64,000 nt of DNA, from the NCBI GenBank assembly GCA_020064725.1, contig JAGTWJ010000013.1:186001-250000 (forward strand), in the 5' to 3' direction. The notes under the pieces are model-generated. The model had not been told where the DNA came from. It saw only the letters and a program-made list of their open reading frames with translations, and did no database searches. Every line of letters starts with the position of its first letter. Position 1 is the first letter of the stretch. The position numbers and the translations under genes are program-made. Source of the DNA: Drechslerella dactyloides. Taxonomy: Eukaryota; Ascomycota; Orbiliomycetes; Orbiliales; Orbiliaceae. This document shows, piece after piece, positions 1-9,939 of the stretch.

Positions 1-1579
1 AGGTAGCGTCACCCTTTTAAGTGTATGGCGCCAAAGCTTTGCAGCGGGAAAAAGAAGATCTGGTCGAAAAAGGTGGCTGGCGGGCGATGCTCAAGAATGT
101 GATGTGCCTGGTCCGAATTCACGCCTCGAAAGAGATCGTGATACCCCAATCTTAATATATCTCTGAAGCTCCTCGGCGAGCAGGCCTTTTGACTACCCCA
201 AAGGCAGGTCTCCATATTTTTAGCTGGGCGCAGCTAAAAACAGCTGGCAGGCGACAACTGAGGGGAAGCGTCAAATTCTGGCATTTGCCAGCAAACGAGA
301 TCCCAGACCAAGCAGGCCGAATGGAGAGCCAATTTCGGTTAGCCGCATCGCTGGCCAGCTCGCAAGCAGACCAGGGGAGGGCAGGCACTAAAGGAACCCG
401 CTTGGTTTTGGAGAGCTCCAATGAAGTGGATTCACCACACCTGTCAGCGTGTGCTGAGATTGATTACGAGGCGAGTCGAAGGGACCCGGCCGGCGAGAAG
501 AGATCGAATCATCGGCTGGTAAGATAGCCTGTGCGTGGAAGCCGCAAATCAGGCGGCTTCCTTCCCGGGTGTCGCAAGACACTTCTATGCATGGAATTTG
601 GATTTCTTATTCGATCGGTTCGAGGCGTGGTTCTGCATCGTTATTTGCTGGCGCAGGCAAGTGGGTGCTGGCGGGCGGCGATTGGATAGGCTGAGACTAA
701 CGCTGGCACCCGCCGAAGCCGACGCCGCTCTCCCGATAATGGCGATGGATTAGGCAGGCGGGCCCTTCCCTTTCCGAGTTTCTCAGACACGCTGCGTAGA
801 CATTGCACTGTAGACCGAAGAGATTTCGTGAATGTTGCACTTGAGGCTCCTAAAACTTATAAGATGTCTTTCGAGAATTTTCTGCGCATAACCGCATGTT
901 GCTCATAGTTAGGCGTCCGCATACCGTCGATGTCGATGAGAAAATATTTTGCAAATTCTGAGAAAACCGAGACCAAGATATATCGATATGGCATTGCAAC
1001 GAGATTTCTGATTAGTTTTTTGAAGACAGTGCCCAAATCTACTCCTTCCGGCCTTTTGCGACGTCGCCGACTGATTTTTGAGAAGATATGTGAGTGTTGT
1101 GTGTAACGCTCGGGACGTGTTGTCCCGTCGTCAAGTTCTATAGATCGGTCAAGCACAGCCCCAACAATACGGAGGAGCAGCTTAGTCACCAGGGATATTG
1201 CAAGCTGTCTCTATTCGATCCCCTTGTGTAACGGAGACAACGAGATGAATACGCTATGGCGCAATAGGAGGCATGCAGGGCCGGCCCCGAAGCCTCGAGA
1301 CCTCGGAACGTGAACTACGAGGCTCCTCGAGCTAGTTGGTTCAGGTATGGAAGATCTTGAATGGATCCGGTCCGATTTGCGGCAGGGAAGGTTTAGTTTA
1401 CGAAATCTAGAACCCGTCGCGTCTGTGGCCCAGCTTTCAGAGCAGTATACTATCGTCCTAAAATAGTATCGAGATACAGCAATCGTAACTAACATAAAGC
1501 ATGCAACAGCCTCGAGCGTCAGCGAATGATCATCTGATGGTCCAATAGCTTCCTCGCAACATAGCTAACCTTTTCAAAT
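1..1579. other. Left-end region without a confident gene
   Basis: About 1.6 kb of mixed composition. Several open frames exist on both strands, but none has a recognisable domain, signal peptide or convincing splice structure. The only stretch that reads like protein is the minus-strand frame listed separately at 857-1189. No repeat with the rest of the window was noticed. Confidence 0.5.
857..1189 (-). CDS. Possible hypothetical protein or relic, 110 aa
   Basis: This open frame has a basic stretch (SRRRRKR) followed by hydrophobic-aromatic segments such as YRYILVSVF and FAKYFLIDIDG, a composition more protein-like than the surrounding frames. It has no signal peptide or known motif. It could be the terminal exon of a larger or decayed gene, because the frame stays open slightly upstream of the chosen Met. 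I do not recognise the family, and a chance frame is a real alternative. Confidence 0.25.
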   Translation of the reverse strand: MTKLLLRIVGAVLDRSIELDDGTTRPERYTQHSHIFSKISRRRRKRPEGVDLGTVFKKLIRNLVAMPYRYILVSVFSEFAKYFLIDIDGMRTPNYEQHAVMRRKFSKDIL

Positions 1580-3112
1580 TTACCATGCGCGGAAATCAAT
1601 ATCGTCGTGATCTATATTCCACAAAGGCAAGATCTCGAAAGATAAGAACACCGGGTCCGATTCGGTCCTGTATATATTTGGAGTCCATTTCAGCTGTAGT
1701 CCGTCGACTATGGCCTCCTCACTAGAATTGACGAGAGCCCTAGGCACGGCTGGACGTCTAATCCTTGGGTTGCTTCGTCCGGCCGTTCGGGATATCGGTT
1801 TGCCTGCTATAGATGCCAATTCGATACTCCCTACCTGCCGACGGGATAACATTGACGGATAGTCGTAGGAGATGGTCCTCGAAGATCGCCAGGTCGCGCC
1901 TATTGGTATCAGCCACGGGTAGATCTTCCACTCCCGTCGCACATATACTGCCATAGCGTACAGCGCGTAGTTATCAGCGTTCGAACATGCAAGAAATGGT
2001 AGAGTTCCATATCCATCAGTGTCTCCGTAGGCCAAGGCCCTAGCTCTTGTTCCGCCATACGCCACTCCCTCCTGCTTGATGTCAAGAAAAGCATTGTTGA
2101 CCCTGATATCCTTGATGTTGAAGTTTTCCGCTTTAGGGAGTCCTCTCTCTCGCAATCCCTCATTGTAGTGATTCTCGAAATCACTATGAGGTGTGCCTAT
2201 GAAGGGCAGGTGCATCATTTCATGGAGAAAAACAGATCCTATTGTCAGGCATTGCATAGTTCAGTCAGCCATTAAGATAGTAGGGCTTGGGTATATATTT
2301 CAATTACCTGTATTATCCGTCCAGTCATCAATATCCAGCGACACCTGGCTATAATTCAGTTTAATCTCTTTGAGCAAAGGAGGTGACTTTATAATCATGG
2401 GGAGTGTTTGACTCCCGAAATATGGTGGACAAAACCCCATAAACCCGTCCTTCTTGGTAGAGCCTCTAATCACAAAGGCATATACGTATTTTTTACACAC
2501 GTTTATGGGGTCGGTGCATTTTGCTGTTATGGACATGTTTCCAGGGGCCTGCCCTGTTCGGAACAAGGTAGCAGATCCAAGATTACCTACGTTTAACAGA
2601 GTATCAGCCAGTTTATAGGCTCGCAAAAAGCGATCCATATACACTGCTGCGACAAGGGATCCGTAAATGAGCAAAGAGAACTTACGTTGAACTAACTCGC
2701 GATATTTTTTTGTCCGCTGCGAGCCGAAGAACTCGATGGCCTCGGGTGTATTCCGATCAATAATGTAATCATCTGGGGATGTTATAGGCTTATTTTTTAG
2801 AATCGTCCCTACGTCTTTCCATCCTTGAATGATGTGCTTTATTTCCTCTGGTGTGCAACCCACAAAGTCTTTGACAAGCTCGTTGCCTTCAACATAGGAT
2901 CGTATCTCCTCGTCCGTTACAGTATATATCATCTCGAGATCTCGCTTAGCTAGATGCCGTGCTGTTAAAGATTTTCTTAATGATTTTTCTGCTCTGTGGG
3001 TCGTCGGGAATGGACTTGCTTGCGCAAGGGAGTAGGTTGGCGTCGAAGCCCAGGAGCTGTAGAGCAACAACAGGGTACAGCTCAGCATAATCGATTTGAA
3101 TTGACCCTTCAT
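1580..3112 (-). CDS. Secreted zincin metallopeptidase, M35-like (paralogue A)
   Basis: Probable secreted zinc endopeptidase. The chosen start (Met at 3112, context ACAATG) begins a signal peptide (MKGQFKSIMLSCTLLLLYSS). An intron at 2239-2307 (GTAATT..ATAG, branch CTGAC) joins the N-terminal part to LHEMMHLPFIG, which carries the zinc-binding HExxH motif (about residues 261-265 or 274-278). Downstream, a Tyr/Gly-rich segment (ALAYGDTDGYG) and NADNYALYA match the spacing of the GTxDxxYG and NADxYxxF signatures of M35 Asp-zincins. A second, very short intron at 2647-2685 (GTAAGT..GCAG, 39 nt, frame-neutral) is likely because paralogues B and C have a phase-1 intron at the same place. Length is 487 aa, or 474 aa with that intron removed. 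The family is assigned from motifs only, and the substrate is unknown. Confidence 0.72.
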
Positions 3113-4982
3113 TGTTGAAACTTTAGTCAATGGCGTGGTTTGGAAGGTCACGAGCCCGGCCAAAAATCATATCAGATTTCGATGTAATAAGAAGTAGGTA
3201 GAGTATTTATCGAACAATACAGGTAGTGTTGATCGATTTGGTTCAAATACATCGATATAAATATTAGAGATCGTGGGCAAAAGATATCGCCAACATCTGC
3301 GTGCGCACAGTTCAGCTCAAACTGACGATGTGTTTACACATATGAATCGGTTTAAAGGTGCCAAACGGAAGGATTGAGTAATTAATTTATATGTAGAGAT
3401 ATACTACTTTTTAGTGTTGGAGTCCAACAGTAGCATTATGCGCATTTTCGATAGCTAAAATCTGCAAAGAGCATCTTGCATCTTGGACCACAAATTTAAA
3501 GGGATGATGGACAGTAATGCACTCTTCATAGACACAATTCGGTCTCTGAAAGCCCCCAGTACTGCAGTCAGTCGTAGCGATCGATTCTGATTGAAACCGG
3601 CACAGCCTATAGGTTTGCGGCGCTGGTATCCACACGTTGGGAACTGTCGATACAAGAGTCTTATGGCATATCTCCCTTTTCGGATACAACGCGTCTCGTA
3701 GAACCAGACAAACCACCTGTTACCTGCGAAGCAGCCCACCTGAAAACTTCTGGCTTGCGAAACAGGGATACAACATCGAATTGAGTTTTGTGCGGATAGA
3801 GGAGGACGAAGAATGCAAACACCAACTAGAATGTCACTGGTTACCTGGAATACCCACCTTGATTTTAAAAATTCGCGCCGAGTATATATAGCTTTCTTGG
3901 TTTACGTTGATTTCATGATTTGATACTGTTTCCTGGCAACTCGAATCCGGAGCTATGACCTTGACACACGTTGCATCTAGTTTGAACCGGCGGGTTCTAA
4001 CAGCAGCTTGTTTCGTACCTAAAGCTTTATAACACCACGTTGTGTACGTGGTATTCTCAGTGCTCGTGCGAGCAAGTCCCTTAAAATGAGCTGTGGAGCT
4101 CCTAACTCTCGATGAAAGTTCAAAAGCACTTAAGAATGACGTCAGCTTGATTTTTTGCACGTTCTGGAATTCTCTACTCCCACAAACATCGTTTGATATG
4201 GAATCTGGAACTAACTGACTCCAGTAATACAGCGGATATAATTTAAAATAGAGATTCCTTCGTGTTAGCTTGACCACATATATGCGTGTGACGGATGTAT
4301 TGCATAATTGTTAGGCGGTGCTGCCAACTAGTACATGTACTTCTCTCATTTTAGCTCCGAGGAATCCGCGAAGATCAAGTAAGCCCAATGTTATAAATTT
4401 ATATCTACATTTAGATCTCCACGTCGGCAATGGGTACTTGGGGCTTCGTGCGGTCTGGTTTACGAGACCAACTTGGGGATCGTTAGGAAAAATTGGCAGG
4501 ATTATTGACAAAATAACGTTCACAGGATACCGGATATCATACTCAATTCAAGAGCCGTATCTCTAAGTCTCATAGGATCATAAACATCCGACACGAGCTG
4601 CGAGGTTACACAGTGAGTATGCTAAGCCAATCCACGTCACTATAGCTAGAGCTACGACGACCTCAGAGCTTGGTCTTAAGTTATGATAGCTATTAGATCT
4701 CTGACCGGGTACCTGCATCACTGACGCAGGGCCACGTGCCACCAACACCCGAGCCGTGCAGGGCATCGATGCATTGCATTGGAGTCAACTGATGCCGCCA
4801 CGTATGCGCGTCTTTGGCCATTGGTAGTCACTGTTATACTATTGGATTTTATCCTATCCAGGTAAGGAGCTGATTACTCCACGAAGCTAACGGAGTACGG
4901 CTACTCGTACATATACGCTTGCTACCTCGGGTATCCTTTGGAGCATCCGGCGTGCCCAGAATGGCCTTTTTAAGCTGCTGAC
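3113..4982. other. Intergenic region between paralogues A and B
   Basis: This is the shared upstream region of two divergent metallopeptidase paralogues. It contains the low-confidence two-exon frame listed at 3411-4277 and otherwise shows nothing I recognise. Confidence 0.5.
3411..4277 (-). CDS. Possible Cys-containing hypothetical protein (two exons)
   Basis: Two minus-strand frames read like protein and can be joined in phase 0 by an intron at 3717-3857 (GTGGGT..ACAG). This gives about 241 aa with around ten cysteines, for example in YRLCRFQSESIATTDC and RPNCVYEEC. No signal peptide is visible at the Met used, and no family is recognised. A plus-strand frame (3637-3891) overlaps it and also looks mildly protein-like, so the strand is not certain. 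It lies between metallopeptidase paralogues A and B. Confidence 0.25.
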
Positions 4983-5072
4983 ATGACATTTTCATCGATC
5001 ATCTCATATGCGATCTATTATTTAAACAACAAAGTTCCGCGGATGCAATCAAAAACAAGCTCATTGTCTGCG

Positions 5073-6283
5073 ATGGTGATGCATGCGCATCTGCAAAAGT
5101 CGAAATTAAAAGCTCACAGCATTGTCTGTAGCCTTTCTCTACTCGGGTTCTTCCTTTTGATCTGCTACGGCTTAATAGCAGTACAAAAGCAAAGTGCGGA
5201 CCGGCGGCATCTAAATTCAAATTCCAGGCGGCTTGATAGGACGACAAACATTACTGTTCGAGGACTTGGCGAATACGCTGAAATTCATGAATGTAGTGCG
5301 GAGCGGACCAAGCTTATCAAGCTTGCCATCGTGGAGGCAACTAAACTTCTCCTTGCCGCGCGGACGCCGGATTATGATCATATGCCAGCACAGGAGTATC
5401 TTGGGGCCCAGTGGCTACCCATCTGGGGTGAAAGTTTCCAAAAGAAGCTCAACGGTACGTGTAACTAGTTATGATACTGCACCCGACTTGTGATTTTTAC
5501 TTGGGTTTCACTATTCGGCTAAAACGTAGCTTGAGACTCTCGTTCTATGTAGAGGTATTCAAAACAGCGGCAGATTTCATATTGAACCCGATTGAAGGAG
5601 CACCGACACCGGAGATATCCTGCAGAAAAGATGAACTCTGCTCTGACGAACTCCGGGAAAATTTTGACGACCCTATCGTCGTCCGGCATCTGGGTGAGGT
5701 TGATGACGACAATGCCCAGATTTCGCTCACGGTGTGTGACGCCTTCTTCAAATTGCCTTCATTAGACCATGTTGTGAATCGCGGGCGCTTCTGTCTAAGC
5801 CAGGGAAACCCTCTGGATAACCGCATAGCTTTCGACCTGAATATGTATGATAATCGCGCTCTCGCGTTCGCGCACGCGATTTTCCACACTCGGCTGGTTA
5901 CGAAAGGAATGATAGAGAATGAGGCCCCTTTTGGAATAGGGGAGCCGCGGAAAATGGTATTCGAATGGCCGCATCATGATTTGGTTGAGACTGGATTCAA
6001 CACCGGACATTGGACATTGGTCGTAAACCCTTGGACAGCTAAGAAGCTGGCGCTCGACCGACCCACAAATGCTGATCAGGCGGCTGCTTTAGGTAGCCCG
6101 ACGAATTTTGCCTTATATGCCCTAGCACAATACCTCATGGAAGAATTGGGGGAGTATCCTTACGCGCCCATGCATTTCTCGGAAGGGTTTACTACCTTTT
6201 ATAAACCCAGGGAAGCGGACCGCGCATGTGTGCCGCTGCCCGTAAAGAACCAGATTCCAGACCGCCCTAAAAGCAAGATGTAA
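5073..6283 (+). CDS. M35-like metallopeptidase paralogue B, predicted catalytically dead (HAxxH)
   Basis: Second member of the metallopeptidase trio, about 370 aa from the Met at 5073 (good context). Upstream Mets at 4983 and 5043 are possible. A signal peptide or membrane anchor follows a basic N-terminus (HSIVCSLSLLGFFLLICYG). An intron at 5455-5552 (GTACGT..GTAG, phase 1) joins WGESFQKKLN to EVFKTAADFIL. The C-terminal half keeps the family landmark SPTNFALYALAQYL, equivalent to NADNYALYA in paralogue A. At the position of HExxH the sequence is HAIFH (codons 5873-5887, about residues 235-239): the general-base Glu is Ala (GCG), while both zinc-binding His remain. By zincin chemistry this should abolish hydrolysis but may keep zinc or substrate binding, suggesting a pseudoenzyme or a decaying gene. 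The frame is otherwise intact. Confidence 0.68.
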
Positions 6284-7308
6284 AGTCTGTTTTTGTCTAC
6301 TTGGATTTGTTCTACGTACAGGTCTGAATGAAGGTTTGTGCTTTTATTTTAAATATATACCTTCAATTCGTCTCGTAAAGCCGCTATGGGTTCCTTGCTT
6401 TCCTGCTTTTATCATATATAACCTCTATATGTATGGAGCGAGAATTTTGTTATAATAGATATCGCAAGGTCGCAGAGCTCATCAATATTCGACCTATTGA
6501 ACGGGCATGTATTTACCTAAGATTTTTTTTTGCGTTATGTATCCGAGGCTTGAGATTGGGAAGTTTTAAATCTTCTATCCTTATCTGCCAAAAGCTCTGG
6601 TGTTTTCTTAACCCATATTTTTAGTTGCCACTGACCTACGTAGCATATAGGTTGGGGTCAAGTATCGAAGTGACTAGCTGTAGATGACATGCTCGAACCA
6701 GACAATGCAGCTTTTGATATTTGGCTTGGCTCATCAGCGTAAGCGTTTCACAGCATGAACGGCGGTGATCTCACGCACATTGTCTTGTCGGGCGTTTTGA
6801 GAAAATCGGCGCCGCTGAAATGCAGCAGACATGGACTTATCGAAGGCGTGTATAGCTTTGTAGCTGGGTCCATAGAGAGACAGACGTAGGGTGAAAGTAG
6901 GTAGGCTGGTAGCCCAATAAGTAGGTGAATAGACGAGCTTATTGCAGCATTGGCATTACAGGAGATAGTATAAAGTACAACATAATAAGCTGCATGACTT
7001 GAGATAGTGTGCGAGAGTTCGATGGGAAAGATAATTTTGGGACGTGAGAGCTATACATGATATCAGAGAGACCTTGCGGTATAGTGAGGTTGCAACGTGT
7101 AGTGAAGTTGCAACGTATAGTGAGGTCGCAACGTTGGGGGAGTGTGGTCACTTAATTGGCGGTACCACGAAGCTGTGAACATTTTGAGTTACTGTTGATT
7201 TCATTTCCGACTATCCAGCGTTGCCACAAAACCAGGACCATGGTACCAGCTAAGCGGGTGCAAACTCCAAACGTTCCATTACCGCAACTATATTATCACG
7301 GGCAAAAC
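6284..7308 (+). other. Intergenic region with promoter-proximal tandem repeat
   Basis: No convincing gene is visible. The region holds the 3' flank of paralogue B and the upstream region of the 7309-8216 gene, including the 18-bp tandem repeat listed next. Confidence 0.5.
7079..7132. repeat. Three tandem 18-bp units
   Basis: Three head-to-tail copies of an 18-bp unit of the form GTATAGTGAGGTTGCAAC occupy 7079-7096, 7097-7114 and 7115-7132, with one to three differences between copies. They end about 110-180 bp upstream of the candidate starts of the following gene, a position where regulatory-site arrays occur. Function is not shown. Confidence 0.85.
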
Positions 7309-8216
7309 ATGGCAACCTACACCATCCAGCTCAAAAACGAGGACCCGTGGATTGAGTCAACCATCTTCTATCTTTATCAGGCCGCACCAGCCTGCAAGGC
7401 CCCAGTTTACGCGGCTGTTTGCCAATCCGTCGCCATTGATGCCGGGAGCACTGGCGAACTCAAAGTCATCGCAGCGCCATACGCCGTTGTTGGAACGACC
7501 AAGAATGACCTATCAGACCCCACGGAACCGATAGTGATCGAGAACTTAGATTCACGGCCCGTCCAGTTGACGAAGCGGCCGGTGAAGGGGTCTGTTGTCC
7601 GGATAGATCGTGGTAGCGGTGAAAATAGCGCTCCGTACTTTGATGACGGTGGTGCGTCCACAACAACGGCGGACGCGTCGTTTCGAATTTCCGCGTCTGA
7701 GAACGCACAGCCGTTGAGCCCTGGTAAGTCATCAGCACATCAGCGGCAGTTGAAACACTCGACTGCAGCCCCAGAATCCAGTTTTGCTCCTGACTCCATA
7801 ACCAAAATAACATGTCTTGACAATTCACGGCGGGCATAAACACCTTGATTTCGCGAATTTGATACAAATAACTGTCTATATTACTTGTAGAAGAGAGCAT
7901 CGTCATGGGCCTTGGTGCCCAAAACCCAATTACGGGGGAGATAGTACCGGTAGCTTTAGTCCCCGCACAGGCGGGCAAGACCTTGACGTTTACACCGGAG
8001 CTGCTGCGATACTACATTGCACTCGGCGATTTCCAGCACAGCAAGTTTGAGAGGGCAGACTGGGTGACATACGACTGGTTCACAAAGGTTGACTTTCGCG
8101 GGAAGAGTCCTGGGAGTCGAGTTGCTTTGGTCTGGCGGCGCGACGAGGAAGGCAATATGCACTGGATTCGCGAGGATGGGGTGGAAGCCGAACGCGAGCC
8201 CGAGGCTATGGAGTGA
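7309..8216 (+). CDS. Hypothetical protein, two exons, 246 aa
   Basis: The proposed protein starts at the Met at 7309 (AACATGG context; in-frame Mets at 7240 and 7156 are alternatives). An intron at 7724-7890 (GTAAGT..TTGTAG, phase 1) is required to join the two open frames. The product is rich in beta-forming segments (YTIQLKNEDPW, STIFYLYQAAP, GEIVPVALVPAQAG), has no signal peptide or membrane span, and ends in an acidic tail. Exon 2 contains alternating aromatic and charged segments (ADWVTYDWFTKVDF, RVALVWRRDEEGNMHWI). I do not recognise the family. It looks like a soluble, mostly beta cytoplasmic protein, and no function is proposed. Confidence 0.62.
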
Positions 8217-8482
8217 TTGAAGCTTGCGACAGCGCCATATCGGAAGCGAACAAATACTTCATGTTTGTATGCATGTAGGCATAAAATTTTCACTTGGCGA
8301 CTATAATATACTTCGTGATGGATGGTGGAGAGACGAAACGGTCCTCCGATACAATTTGGCAGACCTAGGCATAGTCGAAGACTCTTTCTCAAATTTCGCT
8401 CTCATATAAGCAAGGCGACAACCGTAGAATTCAAACACCTTCGGTAGTAGATAACATTCTGATATCGAACTCACACCGCAAA

Positions 8483-8716
8483 ATGTGCAGGACGTTCGCG
8501 CGTTATCACTATTGCAGACACCGCGTCCCCGAGCCTGGGCCCTTAGACCGTCATCCCTGTACACGGATCGTGGTATTTGACATCCGTGGCGGCGAGCGCT
8601 GCCCAGCGTGCCAGAAGGATTTCCGTAAAAGAGTACTACTAAGCTATGCGCGAGAGAACATTGCTGCACAACGGCTGCAAGAACAGTGTGACAACGAAGA
8701 CGAAGAGCCGGTTTGA
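8483..8716 (+). CDS. Small Cys/His protein, 77 aa
   Basis: This single-exon frame with good start context (AAAATG) begins MCRTFARYHYCRHR and continues with HPC and GERCPACQKDF, so it has paired Cys/His clusters that could bind zinc. Short ascomycete proteins opening with an MC..C.H cluster are common and uncharacterised, which supports this being real. The C-terminus is acidic (NEDEEPV). It lies about 270 bp downstream of the 7309-8216 gene on the same strand. Function is unknown. Confidence 0.55.
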   Translation: MCRTFARYHYCRHRVPEPGPLDRHPCTRIVVFDIRGGERCPACQKDFRKRVLLSYARENIAAQRLQEQCDNEDEEPV

Positions 8717-9144
8717 TCGAACGCGTTAAAGGTGCGAACATGAAAGATAGATGCTCATGAAAGCCTAGATGGGGAACCTGTGTCTGTGACGTTCCTTCCG
8801 ATTTATGCAGATGCGCAGACTGGTATATCAGATATCAAGGTGTTACATTACATGTACATGTTATGAGTCGATTCAATTCGACAAGTTCACTATAGAATTA
8901 CCCGTTCGTTGTGTATCAAAGTTGTTCAAATTACAGACAGACAGACAGACAGATATCCTAGACACCAGCTCCAGTGCACATTCCATATATCAACATACAC
9001 TCAAATTCTCGTGCCAAACAAGAACGCCATTCGAACATAACTTCGAGCCAAAGGAAACATGACGGACAAAAAATAGCTTGGTCCATGGAGTACCAGCTGA
9101 TTCCGTAGAATCGCAGGGAGTATTACCCTCCTATACTCAATCAA
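8717..9144. other. Intergenic spacer with an ACAG microsatellite
   Basis: This spacer lies between a plus-strand small gene and the 3' end of the CFEM-like gene, so transcription converges here. A short (ACAG)n run of about five units occurs at 8934-8953. Nothing else was recognised. Confidence 0.6.
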
Positions 9145-9939
9145 TCACTTGATATCTGCCCGCTCGTTAGCTTCTGAATGAAGCCGCCACCCCTGATTCC
9201 CTCCAACTGGAGGCACCCGATCCTTCCACCTCTTTAGCTCCGTCCGTCGACTCAAGCAACAGCAGAGCGCGATCAAGAAAGCCAAAACTGCGGCGCCTGT
9301 CGCGACGCCAAGAGCAATCGCGACTTTAGCCTCCTTGGTCAGCCCATCCTGTCCACCTCCCAGCCAATCCAGCGTCTGCTGCATGCTGCTACTGTCAGTT
9401 ATCAACGTCGCAAAGGTACTGTAGACGACCTCCGTCACGCTGGTGGGCACCTTTGTCGTAACCGTCCCCGTGATCTTTGTGAGGGTGCTGACATCCTGGA
9501 CTGTCTTCGTTGTATAAACGGTGCTCGTTTCCGTTGCTGTGACTTGTACTGTCTGCCTTTCTGCGACTGTGGTCTCAACGATCTGCTGCGTTGCGACGGG
9601 CGTGATAACAGGCTCCTGCGTCGGAGCTTTGTCGTTGCAGTATGACTGAAAGATGCTGACTCCGGACTGAACGTCAACGGTGAGGGAGGAACATGCACTC
9701 ATGATGCAGGTGGAGAGGTAGTGGGTGACCGGGGAGGCGAGATCGCCGCGGCATATACAGCCATCGACATATTCACAGCCGATGTTCTGGGTGAGGAGGT
9801 ACAGGCAGCCGCGCATGCATGGTCGGCCGGTCTTGTACTCGGGTAGTTCGAAGAGGGTGGCGGTGCCTTGGGCAGAGGCGGAAGGGATATAGGAGAGGAG
9901 GAAGAGCGCGATCGCCCCGGAGCTTGCGTATGATCTCAT
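9145..9939 (-). CDS. CFEM-like extracellular membrane protein
   Basis: Intronless, 264 aa. A signal peptide (residues about 1-23, ending PSASA) is followed by an eight-cysteine domain with CFEM-like order: PCMRGC, IGC, DGCIC, STC, SAC and SYC at about residues 41-100. Next comes a long Ser/Thr/Val-rich stalk (about 105-185) that is probably O-glycosylated, one transmembrane helix (VAIALGVATGAAVLAFLIAL, about 205-225) ending in a CCC palmitoylation-like cluster, and a short basic cytoplasmic tail. CFEM proteins act at the fungal cell surface in haem/iron acquisition, adhesion or virulence. Because it has a single-pass helix and not a GPI site or seven spans, a surface sensor or adhesin-like role is possible. 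The exact ligand cannot be inferred. Confidence 0.82.
   Translation of the reverse strand: MRSYASSGAIALFLLSYIPSASAQGTATLFELPEYKTGRPCMRGCLYLLTQNIGCEYVDGCICRGDLASPVTHYLSTCIMSACSSLTVDVQSGVSIFQSYCNDKAPTQEPVITPVATQQIVETTVAERQTVQVTATETSTVYTTKTVQDVSTLTKITGTVTTKVPTSVTEVVYSTFATLITDSSSMQQTLDWLGGGQDGLTKEAKVAIALGVATGAAVLAFLIALCCCLSRRTELKRWKDRVPPVGGNQGWRLHSEANERADIK

Noticed and set aside
8934..8953. ACAG microsatellite considered as a possible regulatory array or CRISPR-like repeat
   Set aside because: It is a simple tetranucleotide run without spacers.
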